Positions 7,840 through 14,698 of a stretch of 27,649 nt of DNA are shown one piece after another. This stretch comes from Streptomyces viridochromogenes (GTDB lineage Bacteria > Actinomycetota > Actinomycetes > Streptomycetales > Streptomycetaceae). Position 1 is the stretch's first letter; each line of letters opens with the position of its first letter. A program made the translations under genes and the position numbers. The notes below the pieces were generated by a model. The model was not told the origin of the DNA, made no database searches, and saw nothing but the letters and a program-made list of their open reading frames with translations. The DNA lies in assembly GCF_001270495.1 (NCBI RefSeq), contig NZ_LGUR01000268.1:1-27649 (forward strand). Direction: 5' to 3'.

Positions 7840-9192
7840 TCACGCCGAACGGCGTGGCGGTGCACCCGAGGTTCCTGGTGTGCCCGGCGTACCCGTGGTG
7901 GGTCGGCCGACGTGGGCGGTGAACCAGTCGCGGGCCAGTTCGGCGACGGTGGTGAGGGTCCCGGGTTCCTCGAAGAGGTGGGTGGCGCCCGGCACCACGG
8001 CGATCCGGTGCTCGCAGTGCATCCGGTCGGCGGCGAGGCGGTTGAGACTGAGCACCTGGGTGTCGCGGCTGCCGACGATGAGAAGGGTCGGGGCGCGAAG
8101 GCGGGTCAGCGCCGCCGGAGTCGCCAGGTCCGGCCGGCCGCCGCGGGAGACGACCGAACGGACCTCGGAGCCGGACAGCGCGGCCGCCTCCAGCGCGGCG
8201 GCTGCTCCGGTACTGGCCCCGAAGTAGGCGACGGGCAGGCCGGTTTCACCGCGCAGCCACACGGACGCGGCGTGCAGCCGCCGGGCGAGCAGGAAGATGT
8301 CGAAGACGTTGTGCCGTTCGTGCGCCTCGTCGTCGGTGAGCAGGTCGAGCAGCAGAGTGGCCAGGCCCGCGCGGTTGAGGGCGTCGGCGACGTACTGGTT
8401 GCGCGGACTGTGCCGGCCGCTGCCACTGCCGTGCGCGAACGCCACCGCGGCCGCCGCCTCGTCCGGCACCACCAGGCGGGCGCCCAGCCGGGCTCCGGCG
8501 GCCGGGATCCGCACCTCGCGGTTCGACGGCCCCGCCCCGGCGGGAGCGCCCTGCGCCGGGCGGGCTGCCGCTGCGAGCAGCGACGTGACCTCGGCGTCCG
8601 AGGTCTGCGCGAAGTTCCGGTACCAGGCCCCCACCGAGCCGAGCACCTGCGGTGTCTGCGGGCACACGACCTCGTCCGCCACCCCTCGCAGCCGGGCGAC
8701 GCTGTGCTCCGGTCCGACAGGCACCGCGAGCACCACCCGGGCCGCCCCCTGTCCCCGTACGACCCGACAGGCCGCCTCGGCGGTGGCGCCCGTGGCCAGC
8801 CCGTCGTCCACCACGACCGCGGTACGCCCGCCGACCGGCAGCGCGGGCCGCCCCTGCCGGTAACTCCGCACACGCCGTTCCAGCTCGGCCCGCTCGGCCG
8901 CCTCGACGGACTCCTGCTCCGCCGTGTCGAGCGCGGCCTCGGCGATCACGTCCCGGTTGAGGACACGGACTCCGTGCTCGCCGATCGCCCCGAAACCCCA
9001 CTCCGGCTGCCGGGGCACACCCAGCTTGCGCACCACCAGTACATCCAGCGGGGCGCCGAGCCATCGCGCCACCTCGGTCGCCACGGGCACCCCACCCCGC
9101 GGCAGCCCCAGCACCACCACATCCCGGCCGCGCAGCTCCGCCAGCCCCTCGGCCAGCATCCGCCCGGCCGCCCTGCGGTCGTCGTATCGCAT
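7840..9192 (-). CDS. Phosphoribosyltransferase-dienelactone hydrolase fusion protein
   Basis: 450 residues. Residues 1-200 form a type I phosphoribosyltransferase domain with the PRPP-binding loop VVVDDGLATGATAEA (127-141) and the early GLPRGGVPVA loop. Residues 225-425 form an alpha/beta hydrolase of the dienelactone hydrolase type, with nucleophile S327 in GASTG, acid D377 in GSRDT and base H405 in GATHLFEEP. The tail has a GTPGTPGT low-complexity stretch. The same two-domain layout is known from Mycobacterium tuberculosis Rv0571c, a DosR (dormancy) regulon gene, whose substrate I do not know to be defined. ATG at 9192 is supported by GGGAGG 5 bases upstream on the minus strand. All catalytic residues appear intact in both halves, so both are probably active. 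Confidence 0.9.
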   Translation of the reverse strand: MRYDDRRAAGRMLAEGLAELRGRDVVVLGLPRGGVPVATEVARWLGAPLDVLVVRKLGVPRQPEWGFGAIGEHGVRVLNRDVIAEAALDTAEQESVEAAERAELERRVRSYRQGRPALPVGGRTAVVVDDGLATGATAEAACRVVRGQGAARVVLAVPVGPEHSVARLRGVADEVVCPQTPQVLGSVGAWYRNFAQTSDAEVTSLLAAAARPAQGAPAGAGPSNREVRIPAAGARLGARLVVPDEAAAAVAFAHGSGSGRHSPRNQYVADALNRAGLATLLLDLLTDDEAHERHNVFDIFLLARRLHAASVWLRGETGLPVAYFGASTGAAAALEAAALSGSEVRSVVSRGGRPDLATPAALTRLRAPTLLIVGSRDTQVLSLNRLAADRMHCEHRIAVVPGATHLFEEPGTLTTVAELARDWFTAHVGRPTTGTPGTPGTSGAPPRRSA

Positions 9193-9198
9193 CGCCGC

Positions 9199-9222
9199 CT
9201 CCCGCGCCCATACGGGCGGGAG
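9199..9222 (-). promoter_or_regulatory. Hairpin covering the Shine-Dalgarno of the fusion gene
   Basis: CTCCCGC (9199-9205) and GCGGGAG (9216-9222) form a 7-bp perfect stem with a 10-base loop. In the leftward mRNA one arm is most of the ribosome binding site GGGAGG (9198-9203). The fold could limit translation unless opened. Partly overlapping it is GGGA-N5-TCCC at 9218-9230. Confidence 0.4.
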
Positions 9223-9384
9223 CCTGTCCCTACCTCTTCAGGCTACGACGGTTCCGTTGATCCCCTGAGGGCTCTCGCCGGTCGTAGGAATGCTCCACTC
9301 CGGATCGGGTACGCGAGCAGAACCGCACCGGGGAGGAGTACGCCCTGTGCGGCCCGCACGAACGCCGCTACCAGGGGATCTGTC

Positions 9385-9786
9385 ATGAAGACACCAGCGA
9401 ACGACAACACCGCCACACCGGCCCGCCGTGCGCTGGACGCGCTGGCCGACAACACCGAGGACAGGGTCGCGATGGACACGCTCGCGAGCAGCGACGTCCT
9501 CGTCCCCGTGCCCGACGACGCCAACGAACAGGACGCCACCGACCCCGCCGCCGTGGCCCTGCCGGTCATCGAGCGGCCGGGCGGCGAGCCGGTCGTCCCG
9601 GTCTTCACCTCCGAGCCCGCGATGGCCGAGCTGCTGCCCTTCGTCTCCCGCTACCGTCTGGTTCCGCTGGGCGCACTCGCCTCGCAGTGGCCGGCCGATG
9701 ACCTGGCGCTGACCATAGACGCCGGCTCCTCACACCCGCTGACGCTGACGTCGGAGGGCGTGCGGACCCTGCTGGCCCGGCCCTAG
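9385..9786 (+). CDS. SseB-like N-terminal-domain protein
   Basis: 133 residues. ATG at 9385 is preceded by AGGGGAT. The central PVVPVFTSEPAMAELLPFVS, followed by the pattern VPLGALASQWPADDLALTID and an AGSSHPLTLTSEGVRTL tail, matches the SseB N-terminal domain family. These are small cytoplasmic proteins common in actinobacteria, with no established enzymatic function that I can state. The first 40 residues are Asp/Ala-rich and poorly conserved. It is divergent from the phosphoribosyltransferase fusion (192 bases between starts) and followed 24 bases later by a perfect 50-bp palindrome, so it is probably a single-gene transcript. Confidence 0.7.
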   Translation: MKTPANDNTATPARRALDALADNTEDRVAMDTLASSDVLVPVPDDANEQDATDPAAVALPVIERPGGEPVVPVFTSEPAMAELLPFVSRYRLVPLGALASQWPADDLALTIDAGSSHPLTLTSEGVRTLLARP

Positions 9787-9810
9787 CGCGGCCGACCGCG
9801 CGACGGACGA

Positions 9811-9860
9811 CCTGAAGGGGATGAGCGGCGGCACCGGTGCCGCCGCTCATCCCCTTCAGG
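9811..9860. terminator. Perfect 50-bp palindrome, probable terminator
   Basis: Bases 9811-9835 are the exact reverse complement of 9836-9860, with no spacer; the centre is GGCACCGGTGCC. As RNA it would give a stem of about 23 bp with a tetraloop. No T-tract follows. It begins 24 bases after the SseB-like stop and lies 110 bases before the pqqB-like start, consistent with a terminator. DNA-level roles such as protein binding or cruciform formation are also possible. Confidence 0.6.
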
Positions 9861-9970
9861 ACGTCCGGAACTGCTCCCTGCCGCAGGGTGCTTCGGACCC
9901 ACGGAGCGGGAAGATCCCACGCGGAGGGATTCCGCCGGGAGGGCCGAGCGCGAAGGGGTGGGGAGTCGTC

Positions 9971-10822
9971 TTGAGGGTCGTCCTGCTCGGTACCGCCGCC
10001 GGAGGCGGCCTCCCACGGTGGCACTGTGCCTGCGTGCGGTGCGCCGCCGCCCGTGAGGGCAAGCTGCCCGCCCGCGGCCCGGAATGCGCGGCGGTCACCG
10101 GCAACTCCCGCGACTGGTGGCTGCTGAACACCTCGCCGGACATCCGCGCCCAGCTCACCGCGGCCCCCGCGTTGTGGCCCCGCCCCCGGCACGCTCCGGT
10201 ACGGGGCGTCCTGCTGACCGACCCCGAGGCCGATCACGTGGCCGGCCTGGCCGTGCTGCGCGAGACGGCGGGACTGAAGACCTATGCCACCCCACCGGTG
10301 CTCACCGCCCTGACCCCGGCGCGGGTGGCCCTCCACCGCCACGCCCCGTGGGAGTGGGCGGACAGCCTTGCGGAGGGCGGATTCGTGCTGGCCGGCGGGC
10401 TGGTCGTCACGGCGCACCCCCTGGCGGGTGAGCCGCCGGCGTACGTACCGGCCCGGCCGTCGGACGACCGCTGGGTCACGGCGTACCGCATCGAGGACCT
10501 GGCCACCGGCGGTGTCCTGGTGTACGCGCCCCGTGTGAGCGCCTGGACCCCGGCGCTGGACGACCTGATCGAGACGGCGGACTGCGTCGTCCTGGACGGC
10601 ACGCACTTCGACACGAACGAGGTGGCACGAGCCGGCCGCCATCTGCCCGTCTCAGGGGTGGTCGGCAGCCTCGCCGCCCTGGCCCGGCATCCGCACGCCC
10701 GCCGGATCTACACCCACCTGGCCGACACGAACCCGCTGCTCGACCCCGCCTCGGCGGCCTGCGCAAGGGTGGCCGAGGCGGGCGTCGAAGTGCTGCCGGA
10801 CGGGGCGGAGTTCGTGTTGTAG
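9971..10822 (+). CDS. pqqB: PqqB-like metallo-beta-lactamase-fold protein
   Basis: 283 residues from TTG at 9971, preceded by the G-rich GGGGTGGGGAG with 6-base spacing. No ATG or GTG fits closer to the conserved N-terminus. The motif LLGTAAGGGLPRWHCACVRC matches the PqqB hallmark (family form GSAAGGGxPxWNCxCxxC), with C19, C21 and C24. SPDIRAQL (55-62), DPEADHVAGL (84-93) and HLADTNPLLD near the C-terminus are further PqqB signatures. PqqB takes part in pyrroloquinoline quinone synthesis, reported as hydroxylation of the Tyr side chain of the PqqA-derived Glu-Tyr. It is slightly shorter than the usual roughly 300 residues. No pqqA, pqqC, pqqD or pqqE is present nearby, so its role in PQQ synthesis here depends on genes elsewhere. 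Confidence 0.87.
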   Translation: MRVVLLGTAAGGGLPRWHCACVRCAAAREGKLPARGPECAAVTGNSRDWWLLNTSPDIRAQLTAAPALWPRPRHAPVRGVLLTDPEADHVAGLAVLRETAGLKTYATPPVLTALTPARVALHRHAPWEWADSLAEGGFVLAGGLVVTAHPLAGEPPAYVPARPSDDRWVTAYRIEDLATGGVLVYAPRVSAWTPALDDLIETADCVVLDGTHFDTNEVARAGRHLPVSGVVGSLAALARHPHARRIYTHLADTNPLLDPASAACARVAEAGVEVLPDGAEFVL

Positions 10823-10832
10823 CCGCCCGACG

Positions 10833-11231
10833 TCAGCCGCTCAGCATCCGGGCCAGCACGTCGCGTTGCAGCGGCAGGACCTCCGCGTGCAGATCACGGC
10901 CCTTGCGGGTGAGGGTGACGTAGACGCCGCGCCGGTCCTCCGCGCAGACGGAACGCTCCACCAGGCCGTCCTTCTCAAGTCGCCCGATGAGGCGGGACAG
11001 GGCGCTCTGGCTGAGATGGACCCGTCCGACCAGGTTCTGCACCCGGCACTGCCCGCCCTCCTCGGGCGTCGCCGCCGCGAGGATGTCGAGCACCTCGAAG
11101 TCGCTTGCGCCGAGGCCGTGCGGGTGCAGTACACGGTCGATCTCGCACATCGTGCGGGCGTGCACGGAGAGGATGTCCCGCCACCGGTCCTCGAGCCCGG
11201 TGGCGGCCGTCTTCACTGCCATACCAGGCAC
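10833..11231 (-). CDS. MarR-family transcriptional regulator
   Basis: 132 residues from GTG at 11231; ATG at 11222 (129 residues) is an equally possible start, as neither has a strong RBS. The winged helix-turn-helix is clear: FEVLDILAAA, then VQNLVGRVHLSQSALSRLIG, then the wing EDRRGVYVTLTRKGRDL. The helices at both ends would form the dimer interface. An A/T-rich inverted repeat 22 bases upstream of the GTG is a likely autoregulatory operator. The gene ends 10 bases past the pqqB-like stop on the opposite strand. Its target may be the VOC gene on the same strand just upstream. The ligand is unknown. Confidence 0.9.
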   Translation of the reverse strand: MPGMAVKTAATGLEDRWRDILSVHARTMCEIDRVLHPHGLGASDFEVLDILAAATPEEGGQCRVQNLVGRVHLSQSALSRLIGRLEKDGLVERSVCAEDRRGVYVTLTRKGRDLHAEVLPLQRDVLARMLSG

Positions 11232-11252
11232 GGTAGCACCGATCCGGCCATT

Positions 11253-11269
11253 TATTGACTGTGCAAATA
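11253..11269. promoter_or_regulatory. Candidate MarR operator
   Basis: TATTGACTGTGCAAATA has near-symmetrical arms (TATTG and CAAATA, one base offset), like the TTG-N-CAA sites of many MarR proteins. It stands out as A/T-rich in a very G/C-rich region and lies directly upstream of the MarR gene. Confidence 0.45.
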
Positions 11270-11312
11270 GTGCGTGCGCAAGAACTTGGCCGGGCGAGGG
11301 AAGCGCCGCGTC

Positions 11313-11663
11313 TCAGCCGGTCGGGTCCTGGAGCAGCCCCAGGAGATTGCCGTCGGCGTCCTTCACGGAGGCGATGAGCCTGCCGCCACCGACGTCGTGG
11401 ACGTCCTGAAGCGTCTCGGCGCCCGCCTCCAGCAGGGCCGCGAGGGTGGTCCTGATGTCGTCGACATGCCAGTAGGGGACCGGGCCGGTCATCCCCTTCG
11501 CATGGCCGTTGGGGTCCAGGCCGACGTCCTGCCCGGCGTCCTTGAAACCGACGTAGTACGGCTCGTCCGCATACGGTTCCGTGCCCAGCAGGGCCCTGAA
11601 CAGGGCCTTCGTCCCGTCGAGGTCCTTGACAGGGTAGATGATCGTGTTGACTCCGGCGGTCAT
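11313..11663 (-). CDS. VOC (glyoxalase/bleomycin-resistance fold) family protein
   Basis: 116 residues, a single vicinal-oxygen-chelate domain made of two beta-alpha-beta-beta-beta modules: NTIIYPVKDLDGTKALFRAL...YYVGF, and VPYWHVDDIRTTLAALLEAG...SVKDADGNLLGLLQDP. ATG at 11663 is supported by GGAG with a 7-base gap. VOC proteins act as dimers, either as metal-dependent lyases or dioxygenases or as ligand-binding resistance proteins. The His of YWHVDD and the Glu and Asp residues could be ligands, but the substrate is not readable. It lies on the same strand as the MarR gene with 81 bases between, possibly co-transcribed. A small hairpin (11690-11706) lies in its leader. Confidence 0.85.
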   Translation of the reverse strand: MTAGVNTIIYPVKDLDGTKALFRALLGTEPYADEPYYVGFKDAGQDVGLDPNGHAKGMTGPVPYWHVDDIRTTLAALLEAGAETLQDVHDVGGGRLIASVKDADGNLLGLLQDPTG

Positions 11664-11689
11664 GGCGTACTCCTGACGTGAAGTGTGTG

Positions 11690-11706
11690 CCGACGGTTTT
11701 CGTCGG
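11690..11706 (-). other. Small hairpin in the VOC gene leader
   Basis: CCGACG (11690-11695) and CGTCGG (11701-11706) with a 5-base loop, 27 bases upstream of the ATG. In the leftward RNA the loop is AAAAC. It could be a leader structure or a minor terminator. Confidence 0.35.
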
Positions 11707-11727
11707 TGGTTTCACGCTAGGGCGGGG

Positions 11728-11772
11728 GAGCGGTGGGCGGCTTCTCGATTCCTGACCGGTCGCCCACCGCTC
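11728..11772 (-). terminator. Terminator of the LacI/transporter operon
   Basis: A 12-bp perfect stem (GAGCGGTGGGCG at 11728-11739 with CGCCCACCGCTC at 11761-11772) and a 21-base loop lie 6 bases beyond the LacI stop in the direction of transcription. No T-tract follows. Confidence 0.7.
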
Positions 11773-11778
11773 ACGCCA

Positions 11779-12810
11779 TTACGTCGACTCCCGCTTCACC
11801 AGTTCCGTCGGCAGGATCACCGCCGCCGGGTCCTCACCGCCGATCTGCGCGAGCAGCAACCGCACCATCTCGGCGCTGATGCGGTCGTAGGGCTGGCGCA
11901 CCGTGGTGAGGGCGGGGGTGGCCTCCGTCGCCGCGCTGGAGTCGTCGAAGCCGCCCACGGACACGTCCTCGGGCACCCGGCGGCCCGACCGGTGCAGCGC
12001 CGTCAGGGCGCCCTGTGCCATCAGGTCGGAGGCCACGAACAAGGCGTCCATGTCCGGGGCCTGCGCCAGCAGCCGCTCGGTGCCCGCCTCGCCGCTGGCC
12101 CGGCTGTAGTCGCCGGAGACGATGAGCCGCTCGTCGATCTCGACGCCCGCTTCCGTGAGCACCTCCTTGTATCCGGCGAGGCGATCGACGCCGCCCGGGG
12201 TGTCCAGCGGGCCGCTCACCACGCCGATCCGGCGCCGGCCCAGTGACAGCAGGTGGCGCACCATGTCACGGGCGCCGTCCCGGTCGTCCGCCGCCACGTA
12301 GCTCACCTTGGAGCCGAGCCCCATGGGCTTGCCGCACTGGACGAGGGGCACGCCCGCCTCGCGCAGTTCGTCGGCCACCGGGTCCCCGGAGTGGCTGGAC
12401 ACCAGCAGCACCCCGTCGACGTGACCCGCCGTGATGTACCGCGTGATGCGTCGCCGTTCGTCCGGTGTGCCCGCCAGCATCAGCAGCAGCGGGATGTCGT
12501 GCGCCGCGAGCGCCTGCGTGCAGCCGCTGAGCAGGACGTTGAAGTTGGGGTCCTCGAAGAACCGCTCCTGCGGCTCGGTCAGCAGGAAGCCGATCGAGTC
12601 CGAACGCCCCGTGATCAGCGAGCGGGCGTGCCGGTTGACGACGTAACCCGTCTTGCGGATCGCCGCGTTGACCGCCTCCTGGGCGGTCGGGCTGACGTAG
12701 TGCCCGCCGTTGAGCACCCGTGACACCGTGCCCCGTGAGACTCCGGCCTCGCGCGCCACGTCGTGGATCGTCGGCGGTTTGCGTCGGCCCCCCGTGTTGC
12801 TCATGGTCAT
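11779..12810 (-). CDS. LacI-family regulator of the galactan locus
   Basis: 343 residues. The N-terminal helix-turn-helix (TIHDVAREAGVSRGTVSRVL, about 14-33) and hinge helix are followed by a periplasmic-binding-like sugar-sensing domain (about 65-335, ending in TTVRQPYDRISAEMVRLLL). ATG at 12810 overlaps the upstream permease stop as ATGA, with GGAG 10 bases before; ATG at 12804 is an alternative. It is the last gene of the transporter operon, so it is probably autoregulated through the operator at 16077-16092. By analogy with GanR of Bacillus and Geobacillus, the inducer would be galactose-containing oligosaccharides; this is inference from the neighbouring GH42 and GH53 genes. Confidence 0.92.
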   Translation of the reverse strand: MTMSNTGGRRKPPTIHDVAREAGVSRGTVSRVLNGGHYVSPTAQEAVNAAIRKTGYVVNRHARSLITGRSDSIGFLLTEPQERFFEDPNFNVLLSGCTQALAAHDIPLLLMLAGTPDERRRITRYITAGHVDGVLLVSSHSGDPVADELREAGVPLVQCGKPMGLGSKVSYVAADDRDGARDMVRHLLSLGRRRIGVVSGPLDTPGGVDRLAGYKEVLTEAGVEIDERLIVSGDYSRASGEAGTERLLAQAPDMDALFVASDLMAQGALTALHRSGRRVPEDVSVGGFDDSSAATEATPALTTVRQPYDRISAEMVRLLLAQIGGEDPAAVILPTELVKREST

Positions 12811-13715
12811 GACTTTACGGCTCCGGAGAGCAGATCCAGGCTCCAGAACCGCTGGACGACCAGGAAGAGCGCCACCAGCGGAATGACCGCGAGGAAGGCG
12901 CCGGTGATCACCAGCGTGTACAGCGCGGGCGTGTTGGCGCCCTGTTCGAGGAGCGTGAACAGGCCCAGCGTGATCGGGAACTTCTCGTCGTCGCTGAGCA
13001 TGATGTACGGCAGCAGGAAGTTGTTCCAGATCGCCACGAACTGGAACAGGAACACCGTCACCATGCCGGGCACCATCATCGGCAGCGCGACCCGGGTGAA
13101 GAGCCGCCACTCGCCTGCCCCGTCCATCCGCCCGGCCTCCACCACGTCGGCGGGGACCGCGGCGGCCGCGTAGATCCGCGAGAGGTAGACGCCGTACGGT
13201 GAGAGGAGTTGCGGCAGCAGCACGCCCAGGTACGAGTCTGTGAGGTCGACCTTCGCCAGCAGCAGGTACTGCGGGATGGCGAGGATGACCGGCGGCATCA
13301 GCACACCCGCCAGCAGCACGTTGAAGATCGTCTCGCGGCCGCGGAAGCGGTAGATCGCCAGCGCGTAGCCGCTGAGTGCCGAGACGACCGTCGACAGCAG
13401 CGCGCCGAGGCCGGCGTACAGGGCGGAGTTGCCCATCCACTCCCAGTACACGCCGTCGCGGTAGGCGCTCAGGTCCGAGAAGTTGTCCGCGAAGCCCGTG
13501 CCCGGCAGGAAGGTGAACGTGGAGAACAGCTCACTGCCGGACTTGGTCGCCGCGATCACCACCCACGCCACGGGCAGCAGGCAGTAGAGCGCGCCGAGCA
13601 GCAGCGTGACCGTCGGGATCAGCGCGATCCGGCGGCGCAGCGGAGGACGGCTCTGCGCGGTGCCGGGTGTGGTGCCGGCGGCTGTGTCGGCCTTGCCGAT
13701 GGCAAGGGAACTCAT
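12807..13715 (-). CDS. Sugar ABC transporter permease (MalG type)
   Basis: 302 residues with six predicted membrane helices, for example LIPTVTLLLGALYCLLPVAW near the start and VIPLVALFLVVQRFW near the end. The EAA loop that docks on the ATPase is present as VEAGRMDGAGEWRLFTRVAL. ATG at 13715 is preceded by GGAGG with a 6-base gap and overlaps the stop of the MalF-type permease (ATGA). It forms a heterodimeric channel with that protein for the oligosaccharide delivered by the binding lipoprotein. No ATPase gene is present, as expected for Streptomyces carbohydrate transporters that share the multiple-sugar ATPase MsiK. Confidence 0.93.
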   Translation of the reverse strand: MSSLAIGKADTAAGTTPGTAQSRPPLRRRIALIPTVTLLLGALYCLLPVAWVVIAATKSGSELFSTFTFLPGTGFADNFSDLSAYRDGVYWEWMGNSALYAGLGALLSTVVSALSGYALAIYRFRGRETIFNVLLAGVLMPPVILAIPQYLLLAKVDLTDSYLGVLLPQLLSPYGVYLSRIYAAAAVPADVVEAGRMDGAGEWRLFTRVALPMMVPGMVTVFLFQFVAIWNNFLLPYIMLSDDEKFPITLGLFTLLEQGANTPALYTLVITGAFLAVIPLVALFLVVQRFWSLDLLSGAVKS

Positions 13716-14698
13716 CGCACTCCTCCTTGACTGACGTCCCGCTTGTTCCGACGGTTCGCGGCCCGCAGGAAGCCGAAAGAGAGCAGCAGTGTCGCGAGGG
13801 CGATGATCGTGGCCTGCGCGGCCGCCGCGTAGATGTCGCCCTTGCCGAAGGCGTCCTGGTACACCTTCATCAACGGACTCCAGGTGGTGGACACGGAGTT
13901 GGTGAGCGGCTTGAGGGTGGTCGGCTCGCTGAAGACCTGGAGGGTGGCGATGATCGAGAAGAAGAAGGTCAGCACCAGGGAGGGCGCCACCATCGGGATC
14001 TTGATCCGCAGCGCGATCTGCAGCGGCGTGGCGCCGTCCAGCCTGGCCGCCTCGTACACCTCGGCCGGGATCGCCTGCAGCGAGGTGTAGATGACGATCA
14101 TGTTGAAGCCGGTGCCGCCCCAGACCGCGATGTTGGAGAGGGCGAGGTACAGCGGCCCGCCGTCCAGCAGGTCGGGCTGCGGCATGCCCAGCTTCTCGAG
14201 CACGTAGTAGAACGGGCTGACGTCCGGCAGGTACAGGAAGCCCCACAGCAGCGCGGCCACGACGCCGGGGATGGCGTACGGCAGGAAGATCGCGAGCCGG
14301 GTGAAGGGCGCGAGCCGCACCTTGTCGGAGTCGAGCATCAGGGCGAAGAGGAGGGCGAGCCCGAGCATCACCGGCACCACGATGCAGCCGTAGCCGAGCA
14401 CGCGCAGTGCGCCGTCGACCAGTTCGCTGTCGGTGAGGGCGTCGGTGTAGTTCTCCAGCCCGGCCCAGACCTCCTTGCGGGCGCCGGCGCCCAGGCCGAG
14501 CCCGGAGACCTTCACCTTGTGGAGGCTGAGCCAGACCGCGTACCCGATGGGCAGGGCGAAGAACAGCGCGAAGAGGATCGTCGCGGGGAGGAGGAAGAAG
14601 TAGGGGGCGCTTCGCGCTCGTTTGAGGGTGGTGGTGGGAGACGGGTGGGCGTACGGGGCCCCCTTCACCCCGTACGCCCTCCGGCTTGTGCTGGTCAC
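13712..14698 (-). CDS. Sugar ABC transporter permease (MalF type)
   Basis: 328 residues, six membrane helices with a cytoplasmic N-terminal tail (STSRRAYGVKGAPYAHPSPT). Helix one is APYFFLLPATILFALFFALP. The EAA loop reads YEAARLDGATPLQIALRIKI. GTG at 14698 overlaps the TGA stop of the binding-protein gene (GTGA), and its own stop overlaps the next permease start (ATGA). The three transporter genes are therefore translationally coupled in the order binding protein, MalF-type, MalG-type, the standard order for CUT1-family importers and the same order as ganSPQ in Bacillus subtilis. Confidence 0.93.
   Translation of the reverse strand: MTSTSRRAYGVKGAPYAHPSPTTTLKRARSAPYFFLLPATILFALFFALPIGYAVWLSLHKVKVSGLGLGAGARKEVWAGLENYTDALTDSELVDGALRVLGYGCIVVPVMLGLALLFALMLDSDKVRLAPFTRLAIFLPYAIPGVVAALLWGFLYLPDVSPFYYVLEKLGMPQPDLLDGGPLYLALSNIAVWGGTGFNMIVIYTSLQAIPAEVYEAARLDGATPLQIALRIKIPMVAPSLVLTFFFSIIATLQVFSEPTTLKPLTNSVSTTWSPLMKVYQDAFGKGDIYAAAAQATIIALATLLLSFGFLRAANRRNKRDVSQGGVR

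Noticed and set aside
7701..7865. N-terminal extension of the zinc-ribbon protein
   Set aside because: It would overlap the upstream fusion gene, has no ribosome binding site and has atypical composition; GTG at 7700 with GGAGAGGG is better.
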